Below are positions 44,002 to 52,330 of a DNA stretch of 64,000 nucleotides, in pieces. The number at the start of each line of letters is the position of its first letter. The stretch's first letter is position 1. Source of the stretch: CALAMC01 sp964459465 (lineage in GTDB: Bacteria; Zixibacteria; MSB-5A5; GN15; PGXB01); NCBI GenBank assembly GCA_964459465.1, contig CAYWLR010000019.1:4471-68470 (forward strand), written 5' to 3'. The position numbers and the translations under genes were made by a program. The notes under the pieces are model-generated. The model was not told the DNA's origin and made no database searches. It saw nothing but the letters and a program-made list of their open reading frames with translations.

Positions 44002-45279
44002 CTACCTCCTCATCCCGTGGTTGATGGCTTTCAGGGCCGCACCGGTGGCATCCTGCACGGATGCCGCCACCTCCATCGGCCGTATGACCGTTCCGGCGCC
44101 GATAACCCCCTTGCCGGTGTCGGGGACGATAAATCCGAATTCATCCAGCGGAGTGCCAAGCGGGGGCGGCGTTTCCGATGTATTCGGAACCATCCCGACC
44201 GCCAATACCGCCATGTCAACCTCCATTTTCGTAATCTTGCCGGTCAGCGTATTTTCGGCTTCGAGGATGACATTGCCATTGGCCGGATTTTCAGTGATTT
44301 TGGCCACCTTGCCCCTATGGAAATGAAATTTCTCATCGGCCTGCTGTTTAACATAAAAATCTTCCAGCCGGCCCGGGGAACGGACATCGATATAAAACAT
44401 ATGCACTTCCGCATCGGGGTACTGCGTGCGGATATACGTGCCCTGTTTCATCGAGGCCAGACAGCAGATAGCCGAGCAGTAGGGCAGGTGGTTTTCATCG
44501 CGTGACCCGGCGCACTGGACAAAACCGATTTTGGTAATTTCCTTGCCGTCCGATGGGCGGACTATTTTGCCTCCGGTCGGGCCGTTGTCCGATGCCAGCC
44601 GTTCCATAATGACATTGGTTATGACATTCTTGATTTTGCCGAAGCCAAGATTTTCTATTTTTGTGGCGTCATACGCGTGCCAGCCGGTGCACCAGACCAC
44701 CGCTTTAACCCTGGCTGTGATGGTGCGGGGCTTCATGTCCAGTTCAATGGCGCCATAAGCACAGGCATCGGCGCATTTTTTCATCCGTTCATCGGAGGCA
44801 TATCGCGGGTCAATGGCATACCTGAACGGGTAGGCCAGGCTGTGGGGCAAATAAACCGCTTTGGTCTTATCCAGATTATAATTGAAATCATTATCGCGCT
44901 CGATTTCGCAAACCTTTTCGCATTCGCCGCAGGCCGTGCATTTTTCATTGACGAAACGCGGCAACAATGTTATCCGGGCTTCATAATTACCCGGCTCGCC
45001 GGTGACGTTTTCCACCTTTGCCAGCGTCAGAACGCGAACATGAGGGTTGGACCGTATTCTCTTGAGATTGATCTCAATTCCGCAGGTTGGGGGACACAGC
45101 TTGGGGAAATACTGCTTCGAGGCCGCGACACGGCCACCCAGCGTGGGGAGAATTTCGGCCAGAATTACATCCTTGCCGACCTCGGCTGTTTCGATTGCTG
45201 TTGTCATCCCGGCGATACCGCCGCCAACCACCAGAGTATCGGCGGTGATGGTATCTTCGCGCGGTTCAAACTCAGCCAT
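44002..45279 (-). CDS. qmoA: Quinone-interacting oxidoreductase subunit A
   Basis: 425 residues, HdrA-like FAD subunit. FAD motif LVVGGGIAGMTTAIETAEVG near 16, KLCPPTCGIEINL near 60, Fe-S motif CTACGECEKVC near 113, and the HdrA signature FVQCAGSRDENHLPYCSAIC near 253. C-terminal GVIGAGTVIRPMEVAASVQD. Cytoplasmic electron carrier between QmoC/QmoB and APS reductase. AAGGAGATGCACA precedes the ATG; one palindromic operator lies 72 nt upstream. Confidence 0.93.
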   Translation of the reverse strand: MAEFEPREDTITADTLVVGGGIAGMTTAIETAEVGKDVILAEILPTLGGRVAASKQYFPKLCPPTCGIEINLKRIRSNPHVRVLTLAKVENVTGEPGNYEARITLLPRFVNEKCTACGECEKVCEIERDNDFNYNLDKTKAVYLPHSLAYPFRYAIDPRYASDERMKKCADACAYGAIELDMKPRTITARVKAVVWCTGWHAYDATKIENLGFGKIKNVITNVIMERLASDNGPTGGKIVRPSDGKEITKIGFVQCAGSRDENHLPYCSAICCLASMKQGTYIRTQYPDAEVHMFYIDVRSPGRLEDFYVKQQADEKFHFHRGKVAKITENPANGNVILEAENTLTGKITKMEVDMAVLAVGMVPNTSETPPPLGTPLDEFGFIVPDTGKGVIGAGTVIRPMEVAASVQDATGAALKAINHGMRR

Positions 45280-45351
45280 TGTGCATCTCCTTGTTCACCC
45301 GCCCGATATTGGGGACAGGCTTTATCTTAATCTTCTTTATTTTGTCTTGCT

Positions 45352-45367
45352 TGTGAAATTTTTAACA
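45352..45367 (-). promoter_or_regulatory. HcpR-like operator before qmoA
   Basis: TGTGA-N6-TAACA, identical in both arms to the site before qmoC although the two transcription units are 23 kb apart. This matches co-regulation of a Qmo complex whose genes are split. Confidence 0.6.
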
Positions 45368-45504
45368 AATCCTGTCATTTAAAAAGCAGATTGCTCTGCC
45401 CGATTTCGTCCAAAATATTTGACATTGATAATATTAGATGCGGCCTGGTTTGTCAAGAGATTATGTGCATAATTTAAATTCGCCGCGAATTTCAAAATAA
45501 GAAT

Positions 45505-46149
45505 TCATCGGGCAAGGCTGAAACATACGTATTTTATAGTTCTTTTGGCCAAAAGATGTCCTTTTTCAAAAGTTGTCTGTATGGCCAAATCTTGATTTTC
45601 AATCGGGGAACCGTATAAGTTCCAGGTCAACCCATGAATATGGCCTTTTTCATCGGCGATGGTCTCAAGGGTGAATTGAAACAGCCCGTCCGAGTCGGTT
45701 TTAAGATGAATCAGGCCATCTTTTTTTAAAACCCGGCGGTAAAGGGCCAAAAAACGTGCCGATGTCAGTCTTTTTTGTGATTTGCAGGGTTTTGGAAAGG
45801 GGTCGGGGAAGTTTATCCAGATTTCCGAAATTTCATCCTTACCGAAAAATTCGGTCAAAAGTTCTATTCGGTTTCTGATAAAGGCCACATTATATATGTC
45901 CATCTCGGCGGCCGTTTTGGCCCCGCGCCAGATACGGGCACCTTTTAAATCGATACCGATAAAATTGCGGTCGGGGTGACGTAACGCCAGATTTATAGTG
46001 TATTCCGCTTTGCCGCAAGCAAGTTCCAGGACAATGCGGTTATTGTTGCCGAAGCGCTCGGCCCATCTGCCTTTAGGCAGCGGCAGTTCCTCAAAAACAT
46101 TGGGAAAAGTTTTAAGATCTGCAAATTTGGCCAGTTTACCTTTTGACAT
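45505..46149 (-). CDS. trmB: tRNA (guanine-N7-)-methyltransferase
   Basis: 214 residues, SAM-dependent methylation of G46 in the tRNA variable loop. SAM motif LELACGKAEYTINLALRHP near 40, FIGIDLKGARIW with the ribose-binding Asp, and WINFPDPFPKPCKSQKRLT near 110. Housekeeping gene, 9 nt after a protease gene on the same strand and downstream of nadE. No link to sulfur metabolism; it marks the end of the island. Confidence 0.93.
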   Translation of the reverse strand: MSKGKLAKFADLKTFPNVFEELPLPKGRWAERFGNNNRIVLELACGKAEYTINLALRHPDRNFIGIDLKGARIWRGAKTAAEMDIYNVAFIRNRIELLTEFFGKDEISEIWINFPDPFPKPCKSQKRLTSARFLALYRRVLKKDGLIHLKTDSDGLFQFTLETIADEKGHIHGLTWNLYGSPIENQDLAIQTTFEKGHLLAKRTIKYVCFSLAR

Positions 46150-46158
46150 TAATATAAC

Positions 46159-47103
46159 CTACGGCCGCACTATGAATTGCCCCTGGCGAAAATTTATTTC
46201 CAGAGTTTGAAAACGGTTAATAATATCCATTCCGATTATCCCTCCAGTGCTATACGATTCACCCTTTACTTCCGGGATATTCCCGATATACAGACCGACC
46301 CGTTCCACCCGGGTTTGCCCCAAATTAATATTCGCGGCATGACCGGTTATGGCCGTATCGGGGCTTAAATCCAGGCCCGTATATACCAATATGAAATTGC
46401 TGTCCAAAATAACATCGCATTGCCGGGCGATTTCCGGTGTGATAAAAGTATGCTTGCTGCCGGTGTCGAGTATAAAATATGTCCGGTGTCCATTAACCAT
46501 GCCAGGTATAATGACAAAGTCGTTTTGTATAATAAACGAATCGGGTAATGATCCGGCGGAAATATCATCGTCACAATCACTCATCATCATTTTAAATTTG
46601 GCTTTACGTCCGTGCGACATGGTAAAGCGCAAACAGGGAGCCCGACCAAGAATATCAAGCCCGAGAATCCCCAGAATTTTTTTACCCCCTGAATCATAGA
46701 GCGTATCGACGACCAGAACCGGAATCTGTTTTAAATCAATCGTACCCGTCTTGAAATACTCAAGGGTGGTTCGCCCGGAGATGTTTTTAATTTTGCCGCG
46801 GAGCCCCAGAATATCCGGGATATCCTGGCTTGAATGCGAAGAAGTGTCGCAGTCTTCTTTTTCACCCAAGACCGACCGTTGCACAATCGTATGTGAGGCG
46901 CCCAAATCAATCAGAAAGGACCCCACCCGATGACCTTTGACTCTGCCCATGACAAAAGGCAGACCGTCGGACATTTCGACAGGTGTTTCGCCAAAACGGT
47001 CATCCTGATGCCGCATGAATGCGGTCTCGGTTTCGGCCCGGGCATAAATAGAAATGCCAATTAACCACAATGTAATAAAGAGTAATTTCATTTGCTGAAT
47101 CAA
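46159..47103 (-). CDS. Exported two-domain retropepsin-like aspartic protease
   Basis: 314 residues with an N-terminal signal peptide (LLFITLWLIGISIYARAET). Two aspartyl-protease-like halves: the first has IDLGASHTIV near 63 (D-L-G instead of the usual D-T-G) and the second LDTGSKHTFIT near 205. Each half ends in a hydrophobic GILGLD or GIIGMD motif. One chain would thus supply both catalytic aspartates in cis, as in pepsin, though each half looks retropepsin-like. Overlaps the nadE stop by 4 nt (ATGA). Substrate unknown; periplasmic. Confidence 0.75.
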   Translation of the reverse strand: MIQQMKLLFITLWLIGISIYARAETETAFMRHQDDRFGETPVEMSDGLPFVMGRVKGHRVGSFLIDLGASHTIVQRSVLGEKEDCDTSSHSSQDIPDILGLRGKIKNISGRTTLEYFKTGTIDLKQIPVLVVDTLYDSGGKKILGILGLDILGRAPCLRFTMSHGRKAKFKMMMSDCDDDISAGSLPDSFIIQNDFVIIPGMVNGHRTYFILDTGSKHTFITPEIARQCDVILDSNFILVYTGLDLSPDTAITGHAANINLGQTRVERVGLYIGNIPEVKGESYSTGGIIGMDIINRFQTLEINFRQGQFIVRP

Positions 47104-48737
47104 TATTTGGCCGCGATCGGCATTCTTCGGCCAACCCCGAAGGCTTTGGAAGTAATCTTCAGTCCGGGCGGAGCCTGACGGCGTTTGTACTCATTGCGAT
47201 TGACCGCCCGGATGACCCAGTTCACCGTCTCGGATTCATAACCGCGTTCGATTATTTCAGCGGCGCTCTGACCATCTTCTATATAATAGTGCAGGATGGC
47301 ATCGAGAATGTCATAGGGGGGAAGAGTATCCTGATCGGTTTGACCGGGGCGAAGCTCGGCAGTCGGGGGGCGTTCAATCGTTTCCTGCGGAATCAATTCC
47401 CGGTCGCGATTAATATATGCGGCCAGTTCATAAACCATCGTTTTTGGCACGTCAGAGATAACCGCCAGTCCTCCGGCCATGTCGCCATAAAGAGTGCAGT
47501 ATCCGGTCGCCAGTTCGCTTTTATTGCCGGTGGTCAGCAATAAATGCCCGTGGCGATTGGAATAAGCCATCAGGATATTGCCCCGGATACGGGCCTGAAT
47601 ATTCTCTAGCGCCACGTCTAACTTATCGGCATCCAGACCATTGTGCAATTCGTTGAGGTATGCCTGATAAATGGTATCGATCGGGATATTGAGCAAATTG
47701 ACCCCAAGATTTTCAGCCAACTTTCGGGCGGTTGTGATACTCAACACGGACGTATATTTCGAGGGCATGACTATGCCGGCAATATTTCCCGGCCCAAGCG
47801 CCGCGGCCGCCAGGGCACAGACGACCGCCGAATCGATCCCGCCCGAAAGTCCCATTACCGCCCTGGAAAAACCGGTTTTGAAAATATAGTCACGCAGTCC
47901 CAGCACCAGCGCTTCATATACCTGCTCGATTTTCTCCGTGGGTTCGATTTTATAAGGCGATCCCTCGGCCGGGATGTTTATGGTTCTTATTGACTCCTCG
48001 AACGCCGGCAGTTCCGTGATGATACGCCCGTCGGCATCGAAATACAAACTGTCGCCGTCGAAAACAAGTTCGTCGTTGCCGCCGACCTGGTTGACAATGA
48101 TAAACGGTTTTTTATGCCGCGCCACATGATTGCCGATCAGCCGCTTGCGAAGATCATCCTTGCCGAGCACAAAAGGTGAAGCCGAAATATTTATGAACAA
48201 CGTTGCTCCGGCGCGGGCCAACCGGTCTATAGGATCGACCGTGTATCCCCCAAACGGCCATAAAGCCGGCTCGTTCCAGTAATCTTCACACACCGTTATA
48301 CCCAGCTTTTGTCCTTTGAAACCCACCGGGGCGATTTCCTCGGCCGGCTCGAAATAGCGCGGTTCATCGAAAACGTCGTACGACGGCAACAGGCTCTTAT
48401 GACATGTGGCGAGAATGCTTTTGTCCTGAATCAATATGGCCGAGTTATGCAGACGAAAACCGTTTCCGCTTTCGCGTCGGGTCGGGACACCCATAATAAG
48501 CCCGGTATCCGGGAATCGATTGGAAATTTCCCGCAACTTCTCAAGAGCTTCGCCCACCCGGTCCAAAAATCCATGGGTGAACAGCAAATCGCGGGGAGGA
48601 TAACCGGTCAGGTACAATTCAGAGAACACTATCAGATCGGTCGAGGCGGCGTTTTCTTTTATGACATCGAGAGCCTTTTCGAGATTCTGTTCAATTGCCC
48701 CGACCGTCGGATTCAATTGGGCCAGTGTAATTTTCAT
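47100..48737 (-). CDS. nadE: Glutamine-dependent NAD+ synthetase
   Basis: 545 residues. The N-terminal nitrilase-type glutaminase has a Glu in FSELYLTGYPPRDL near 43, Lys in CHKSLLPSYDVFDE near 113 and Cys in ITVCEDYW near 152. The C-terminal synthetase has the PPi loop GLSGGIDSAVVCALAAAALG near 294 and TTGNKSELATGYCTLYGDMA near 408. Converts deamido-NAD to NAD+ with glutamine and ATP. Full length, so this is the housekeeping enzyme, in contrast to the NadE-like gene at 13469. First of a nadE-protease-trmB run. Confidence 0.95.
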   Translation of the reverse strand: MKITLAQLNPTVGAIEQNLEKALDVIKENAASTDLIVFSELYLTGYPPRDLLFTHGFLDRVGEALEKLREISNRFPDTGLIMGVPTRRESGNGFRLHNSAILIQDKSILATCHKSLLPSYDVFDEPRYFEPAEEIAPVGFKGQKLGITVCEDYWNEPALWPFGGYTVDPIDRLARAGATLFINISASPFVLGKDDLRKRLIGNHVARHKKPFIIVNQVGGNDELVFDGDSLYFDADGRIITELPAFEESIRTINIPAEGSPYKIEPTEKIEQVYEALVLGLRDYIFKTGFSRAVMGLSGGIDSAVVCALAAAALGPGNIAGIVMPSKYTSVLSITTARKLAENLGVNLLNIPIDTIYQAYLNELHNGLDADKLDVALENIQARIRGNILMAYSNRHGHLLLTTGNKSELATGYCTLYGDMAGGLAVISDVPKTMVYELAAYINRDRELIPQETIERPPTAELRPGQTDQDTLPPYDILDAILHYYIEDGQSAAEIIERGYESETVNWVIRAVNRNEYKRRQAPPGLKITSKAFGVGRRMPIAAKY

Positions 48738-48791
48738 GGCCTATATATAACATAAAAAAGGGGAAAAATAAAAGGCCGATTTTACATAATT

Positions 48792-48818
48792 AAAAAGGGG
48801 GACAACTTCTTGTCCCCC
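48792..48818 (-). terminator. Rho-independent terminator of the thioredoxin-like/dockerin gene
   Basis: Stem GGGGGACA / TGTCCCCC with a 6-nt loop; the minus strand continues into TTTTT. It lies 22 nt after the stop at 48841. Confidence 0.8.
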
Positions 48819-48840
48819 CAATTCGTCCGCGGTCAAAAGA

Positions 48841-50253
48841 TCATTCCGGGCAAATCGGTTCCGGCCCCGGAGGAGTATTGTATTTGTAGCCAATCAAGTA
48901 AAGAATATCCAGCAGGTTGATATCTCCGTCGCCGTTGGCATCTCCGGCTTCAATCGGATCGGGTGCCTCTCCCGGAGGATTATTGTACTTATACGCGATT
49001 AAAAACAGTATGTCCAGGAGATTGACTTCGCCGTCTCCACTGGCGTCGCCGCAAACATAGGATATAATGTTAACCGGCAAAATCGGGCTCCAGTCGCTTT
49101 CGGCATCCCATATATCTTTAGCCTTGACTCTGACATTAAAAGTGCCGTCATCGAACCAGGCATAAGATGTGTTGCAGGGGATACCGGAGTTATATGGACC
49201 GAGCCATTCCGAAAAATCGCCGTTGCCCCAGTCCCACTTATAAAATATGTCGTTACCGTGGCTGTCGGTTGCGACCGCCTCGAATTGATATTCGACCCCG
49301 ACGTTACCCTCACTGACTCCATTGGGAACTCCGGGGGTTGCCGGAGCGTCGTTAATCAATTCGATATTGGTAACGGTGAAATAAATTTCGATTATGCCGC
49401 CGCCCTTCCACGACCAATGGACCTCCAATTCGAGATCGTGAACGTCCCGTGCGGCCGTCGCGAAAATCCTTGAAAGACAGGTATCCGTTTGTCCCGACGG
49501 ATATCCCCCGATTGAATTGAATATTCCGCCGTCATAATAGCAGGTGGGGTCGCCATAGAGGTTATAGTCATCCATCATGCGCGCCTGGGCTTTGGGGTTC
49601 ATGTTCCGTACCATGGCCGCATAGAAAAACGGATAATCGTCGAAAAGATCTATGTAATGCAACGCATTACTTACCCGAGGGCAGTATGGTCACGTGGTCC
49701 TCGTGCCTTCCTCGATGAAAACCGTATGCGTAAAACCCGGATAAGTGGACGTGTTCGGCCAGGTTTCCGTAAGGTCGGCCGCGGCCGCGGCATCCACCGG
49801 ATAAGCCGTATAGGGATTAGTATGCGGGTTGTTTTCATCGGAATATCTGGTGGTGCCATCGGGACTGAAAGCCACCGCCATGATTCGTACATTACTGGCC
49901 GATAGATCCGACCATGATTGCGAGCCATCCCAGAGGATGGTGTCGGTCAGGGATTCCATGTACGCCAGGTTCAAATAATCGCCGTAGGCGAAATCCAGGA
50001 ATCCGTAATTGTACTTGGTCCCGGAGTATGTCGCCCAGCGCGATGTTTTTTCCGTGACATAAATACGCAGGTACCCGGTGTAATTGGGGTTGGCCTGGAC
50101 ATCCCGGGCGGCGACGACCGGCATTGGTCGCGGGGTTTCTCCCTGACTTGCGACGGTTGTATAATCGCCGGCCGCAAAAGCCGAACCGATCATAATCACT
50201 ATCGCCAGACAGACCGCCGGAAATGTCCTCAACGGGCGTTGACATTTGTTCAA
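48841..50253 (-). CDS. Candidate selenoprotein: secreted thioredoxin-like protein with UxxC motif, PKD-like and dockerin domains
   Basis: Two ORFs in one frame (50253-49690 and 49662-48841) are joined across a TGA at 49692-49690; read through, the gene has 470 residues. Around the TGA it reads VFIEEGTRTT-(TGA)-PYCPRVSNALH: a thioredoxin CxxC motif with the TGA in place of the first Cys (position 188). Downstream the fold continues with YPFFYAAMV (strand) and YGDPTCYYDG (cis-Pro loop). Signal peptide MNKCQRPLRTFPAVCLAIVI (TTG start, AGAGGTAG upstream). A PKD-like segment lies around 310-395 and a type I dockerin with GDASGDGEVNLLDIL and GDANGDGDINLLDIL repeats near 405-465. A hairpin at 49654-49670 fits a bacterial SECIS. 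Alternative: nonsense mutation of TGC/TGT, or assembly error. Confidence 0.7.
49654..49670 (-). promoter_or_regulatory. Candidate bacterial SECIS hairpin
   Basis: Perfect 7-bp stem GTAATGC / GCATTAC closing a GTT triloop (coding strand), starting 19 nt after the in-frame TGA at 49690-49692. The loop is 27-29 nt downstream. Bacterial SECIS elements lie within the coding sequence just after the UGA and need a G at the start of the apical loop; both hold here. Not proof: a 7-bp stem can arise by chance. Confidence 0.5.
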
Positions 50254-50504
50254 AGTGCTACCTCTTGAATTATATAATTGAAGTTAAGAATTGTATTTTT
50301 TATGAAAGCAATACGATTTAAACGGACATTGTGATCAAAAACCGGTTGCAACATTTTTGACCCGTCGGCATAGAAATATAAAAGCAGGTACCGTTATCAA
50401 TTAGAATAAATATACTTATTTTGTCCTCTTTGTCAAGACGAAAAAATACGCATTAAGTAACTATAATACAGGCAGTTAGTATAATTGTCCGGGAGTTTCG
50501 GGGG

Positions 50505-51671
50505 TCATCGCCGCAGGATTATTCCCCAAAAGATGGAGAAGTCATCATAGTCATAACGGTGGTCGATGGGCATGTTGTCGAGATCCATTCTTACGATTTC
50601 GGTTGTGGATTCGTTGGTGACGATTTCAACCGAAAGCGACGGCTCGATAAACCAGCCGGATTTCGTGACTATCGGTCTTTGAATCTTGAAAAACAGCCGA
50701 GACTGATAATCATGGCGGGGCGGGCCCAATTGCATATATATAAAATATTGACTCTCTTCGAGGGTTCTTAAATATCGTTTTTCAAAATATCCGGCTCCGG
50801 CGGTGACAATGGCGTCGGTAAAAAACATCGTCTTTATGGTTGCCGTCACCGACTGGCCTTCCCACAATGACGACCATGGTGACAGGTTTTCACTGGATGA
50901 ACCGAATATTATTCCGGCGCTGTCGTTGGTGAAGCTTCTGTAAGTGTAGGTAATATTCATACCGGTTTTGCCGCCCAGCGGCCGGGAAAAACGGGGCGAG
51001 ATGTACCATGATTTCAGGTTTTTTTCGACAAGAAAAGTGTCCGGCACACCGTCGAGTATATCGGCAAAGGGATCGAGGTCGCCGCGGATGGAGCTGTAAT
51101 CGGCCTTGCCGAATCCCGCCTCGATATCGAGAGTATTATTGTTCCAGAACGTTTTGTTGGCTCCCATGAAGAATTCGATGGTTTTCTGGTCAAATATATC
51201 GTTGTCAATGTATGATGTTTGGGTGTATTTACCCCCGATACGCAAATGCAATTGTGAAGCCGCGCGATACATGAACGCGGCCGACACTGTTCCGGAGTTA
51301 TTATCGAACCCGGAAAAATCCCTGCGATAGCGGCTGCCGTAAAAGCTGCCTTTGATATAGGGTCGCAGGGGCGAGTCTTCCCACGAGGGAATCAGCGTGA
51401 CTTCCCCGCCGGTCATGGAGTTGCTTATCGCATAGGTTTCCCCATAATATGTATATTCTACGGCGCCGTTTATTTCCATAAACGACAGCGGGTATAAGTA
51501 TATTCGTCCGCTGGCTGTTGAACTAATATCATCGATATCATTATTATCTTTGATTAAATTGCTTTGATAGCCGCTGCTGACGCCCGCCTCGAATTTGACG
51601 TCGGCCATTGACGATGCAGAAAACAGAATTATCGCCGCGGCCAATATCCCATTTGAGATTGCCTTACTCAT
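50505..51671 (-). CDS. Outer-membrane beta-barrel protein
   Basis: 388 residues from ATG 51671, chosen because GGGGGA precedes it and a signal peptide follows at once (AISNGILAAAIILFSASSMA). The rest is alternating-polarity beta sequence rich in aromatic residues (FEAGVSSGYQSNLI, INGAVEYTYYGETYAIS, MNITYTYRSFTN) and ends in WGIILRR. No characterised family recognised. Ten nt after the small secreted protein gene, so the two are likely made together. Role in outer-membrane export or surface attachment is open. Confidence 0.7.
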   Translation of the reverse strand: MSKAISNGILAAAIILFSASSMADVKFEAGVSSGYQSNLIKDNNDIDDISSTASGRIYLYPLSFMEINGAVEYTYYGETYAISNSMTGGEVTLIPSWEDSPLRPYIKGSFYGSRYRRDFSGFDNNSGTVSAAFMYRAASQLHLRIGGKYTQTSYIDNDIFDQKTIEFFMGANKTFWNNNTLDIEAGFGKADYSSIRGDLDPFADILDGVPDTFLVEKNLKSWYISPRFSRPLGGKTGMNITYTYRSFTNDSAGIIFGSSSENLSPWSSLWEGQSVTATIKTMFFTDAIVTAGAGYFEKRYLRTLEESQYFIYMQLGPPRHDYQSRLFFKIQRPIVTKSGWFIEPSLSVEIVTNESTTEIVRMDLDNMPIDHRYDYDDFSIFWGIILRR

Positions 51672-51681
51672 ATGATTCCCC

Positions 51682-52113
51682 CTAATGACAGACGCCGCCG
51701 GCACAGCCGCCCGAAGATACCGCGCCGATACCGATGCCGTTGCCGGGTCCGAACTGGTCTCCGGAGCCGAACCCGCCGCGATGATTTGATATTATGCGGC
51801 AACTGCGATTCAGTTGTGAGAATTTTCCGGAATTGGGGGTAACATCGGCCGAGAAATCAGTGGCGGACGTCTCGAAACTTGCCAGTCCCGTCAGGGCCGG
51901 AGGCGTTTCGCCCGGAACCGATTTTGATCTGCCTTCGGCCATATTGAAAATGCCATCGCCGTCGTCATCGGGCGCGCCGTCGTCGAGACCGTCGCCGTCC
52001 AGGTCAACAAAGGGCGCCGAAGCTCCATTCGTTTCATCGGCCGTAAGGAAACCCGGGATAAAAAGAAGAAGAAAAATAGCGAGCGAGAAGATAATTGGAC
52101 GATGACCGGTCAT
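51682..52113 (-). CDS. Small secreted protein with Asp/Gly calcium-type repeat and Cys/Gly tail
   Basis: 143 residues from ATG 52113 (AAGGAG upstream). Signal peptide RPIIFSLAIFLLLFIPGFLT. Mature protein begins with an acidic repeat VDLDGDGLDDGAPDDDGDGI, like thrombospondin type 3 calcium repeats, and ends in a Gly-rich tail GIGIGAVSSGGCAGGVCH. No known function. Upstream partner of the beta-barrel gene; the pair may form a secreted surface component. Confidence 0.6.
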   Translation of the reverse strand: MTGHRPIIFSLAIFLLLFIPGFLTADETNGASAPFVDLDGDGLDDGAPDDDGDGIFNMAEGRSKSVPGETPPALTGLASFETSATDFSADVTPNSGKFSQLNRSCRIISNHRGGFGSGDQFGPGNGIGIGAVSSGGCAGGVCH

Positions 52114-52228
52114 GTTGCCAACTCCTTGTGAGACGTGCTCCATATTTGTCAATTTCCCCAAAGTTAACCATTTTTGTCTCTTTTCGCAAGGCTTAATTGG
52201 CGAATGCCGGGTTTATAAAAGGGCCGGC

Positions 52229-52306
52229 ATGAAAAAACTTAATATTATCTTCATAATCAACACATTTCTTCTTGTTGCGCATTGTGGCGGTTGGGATTAT
52301 TATTAA
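52229..52306 (+). CDS. Possible 25-residue hydrophobic peptide before phoB
   Basis: Short ORF MKKLNIIFIINTFLLVAHCG plus five residues, with a Lys start and hydrophobic core as in a signal or leader peptide. It lies 24 nt before the phoB start. The ribosome site is poor (GGGCCGGC). Could be a leader peptide or chance. Confidence 0.2.
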   Translation: MKKLNIIFIINTFLLVAHCGGWDYY

Positions 52307-52330
52307 CCAAATTTCATGCGGGGGATTGTA

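Noticed and set aside
16804..45279. Oxidative (sulfur-oxidising) Dsr pathway
   Set aside because: dsrD is present, dsrEFH is not seen, and sat-apr-qmo are complete; the reductive reading is better, though phylogeny should decide.
49690..50253. Treating 49690-50253 and 48841-49662 as two separate genes
   Set aside because: They are in one frame, separated only by a TGA, and the thioredoxin fold is split at its active site; the second part has no credible ribosome site at its TTG.
6373..50253. An alternative genetic code (TGA or TAG as sense codons) to explain both interrupted genes
   Set aside because: Many genes in the window end properly at TGA (for example 1592 and 61770) or TAG (for example 3345 and 16058).
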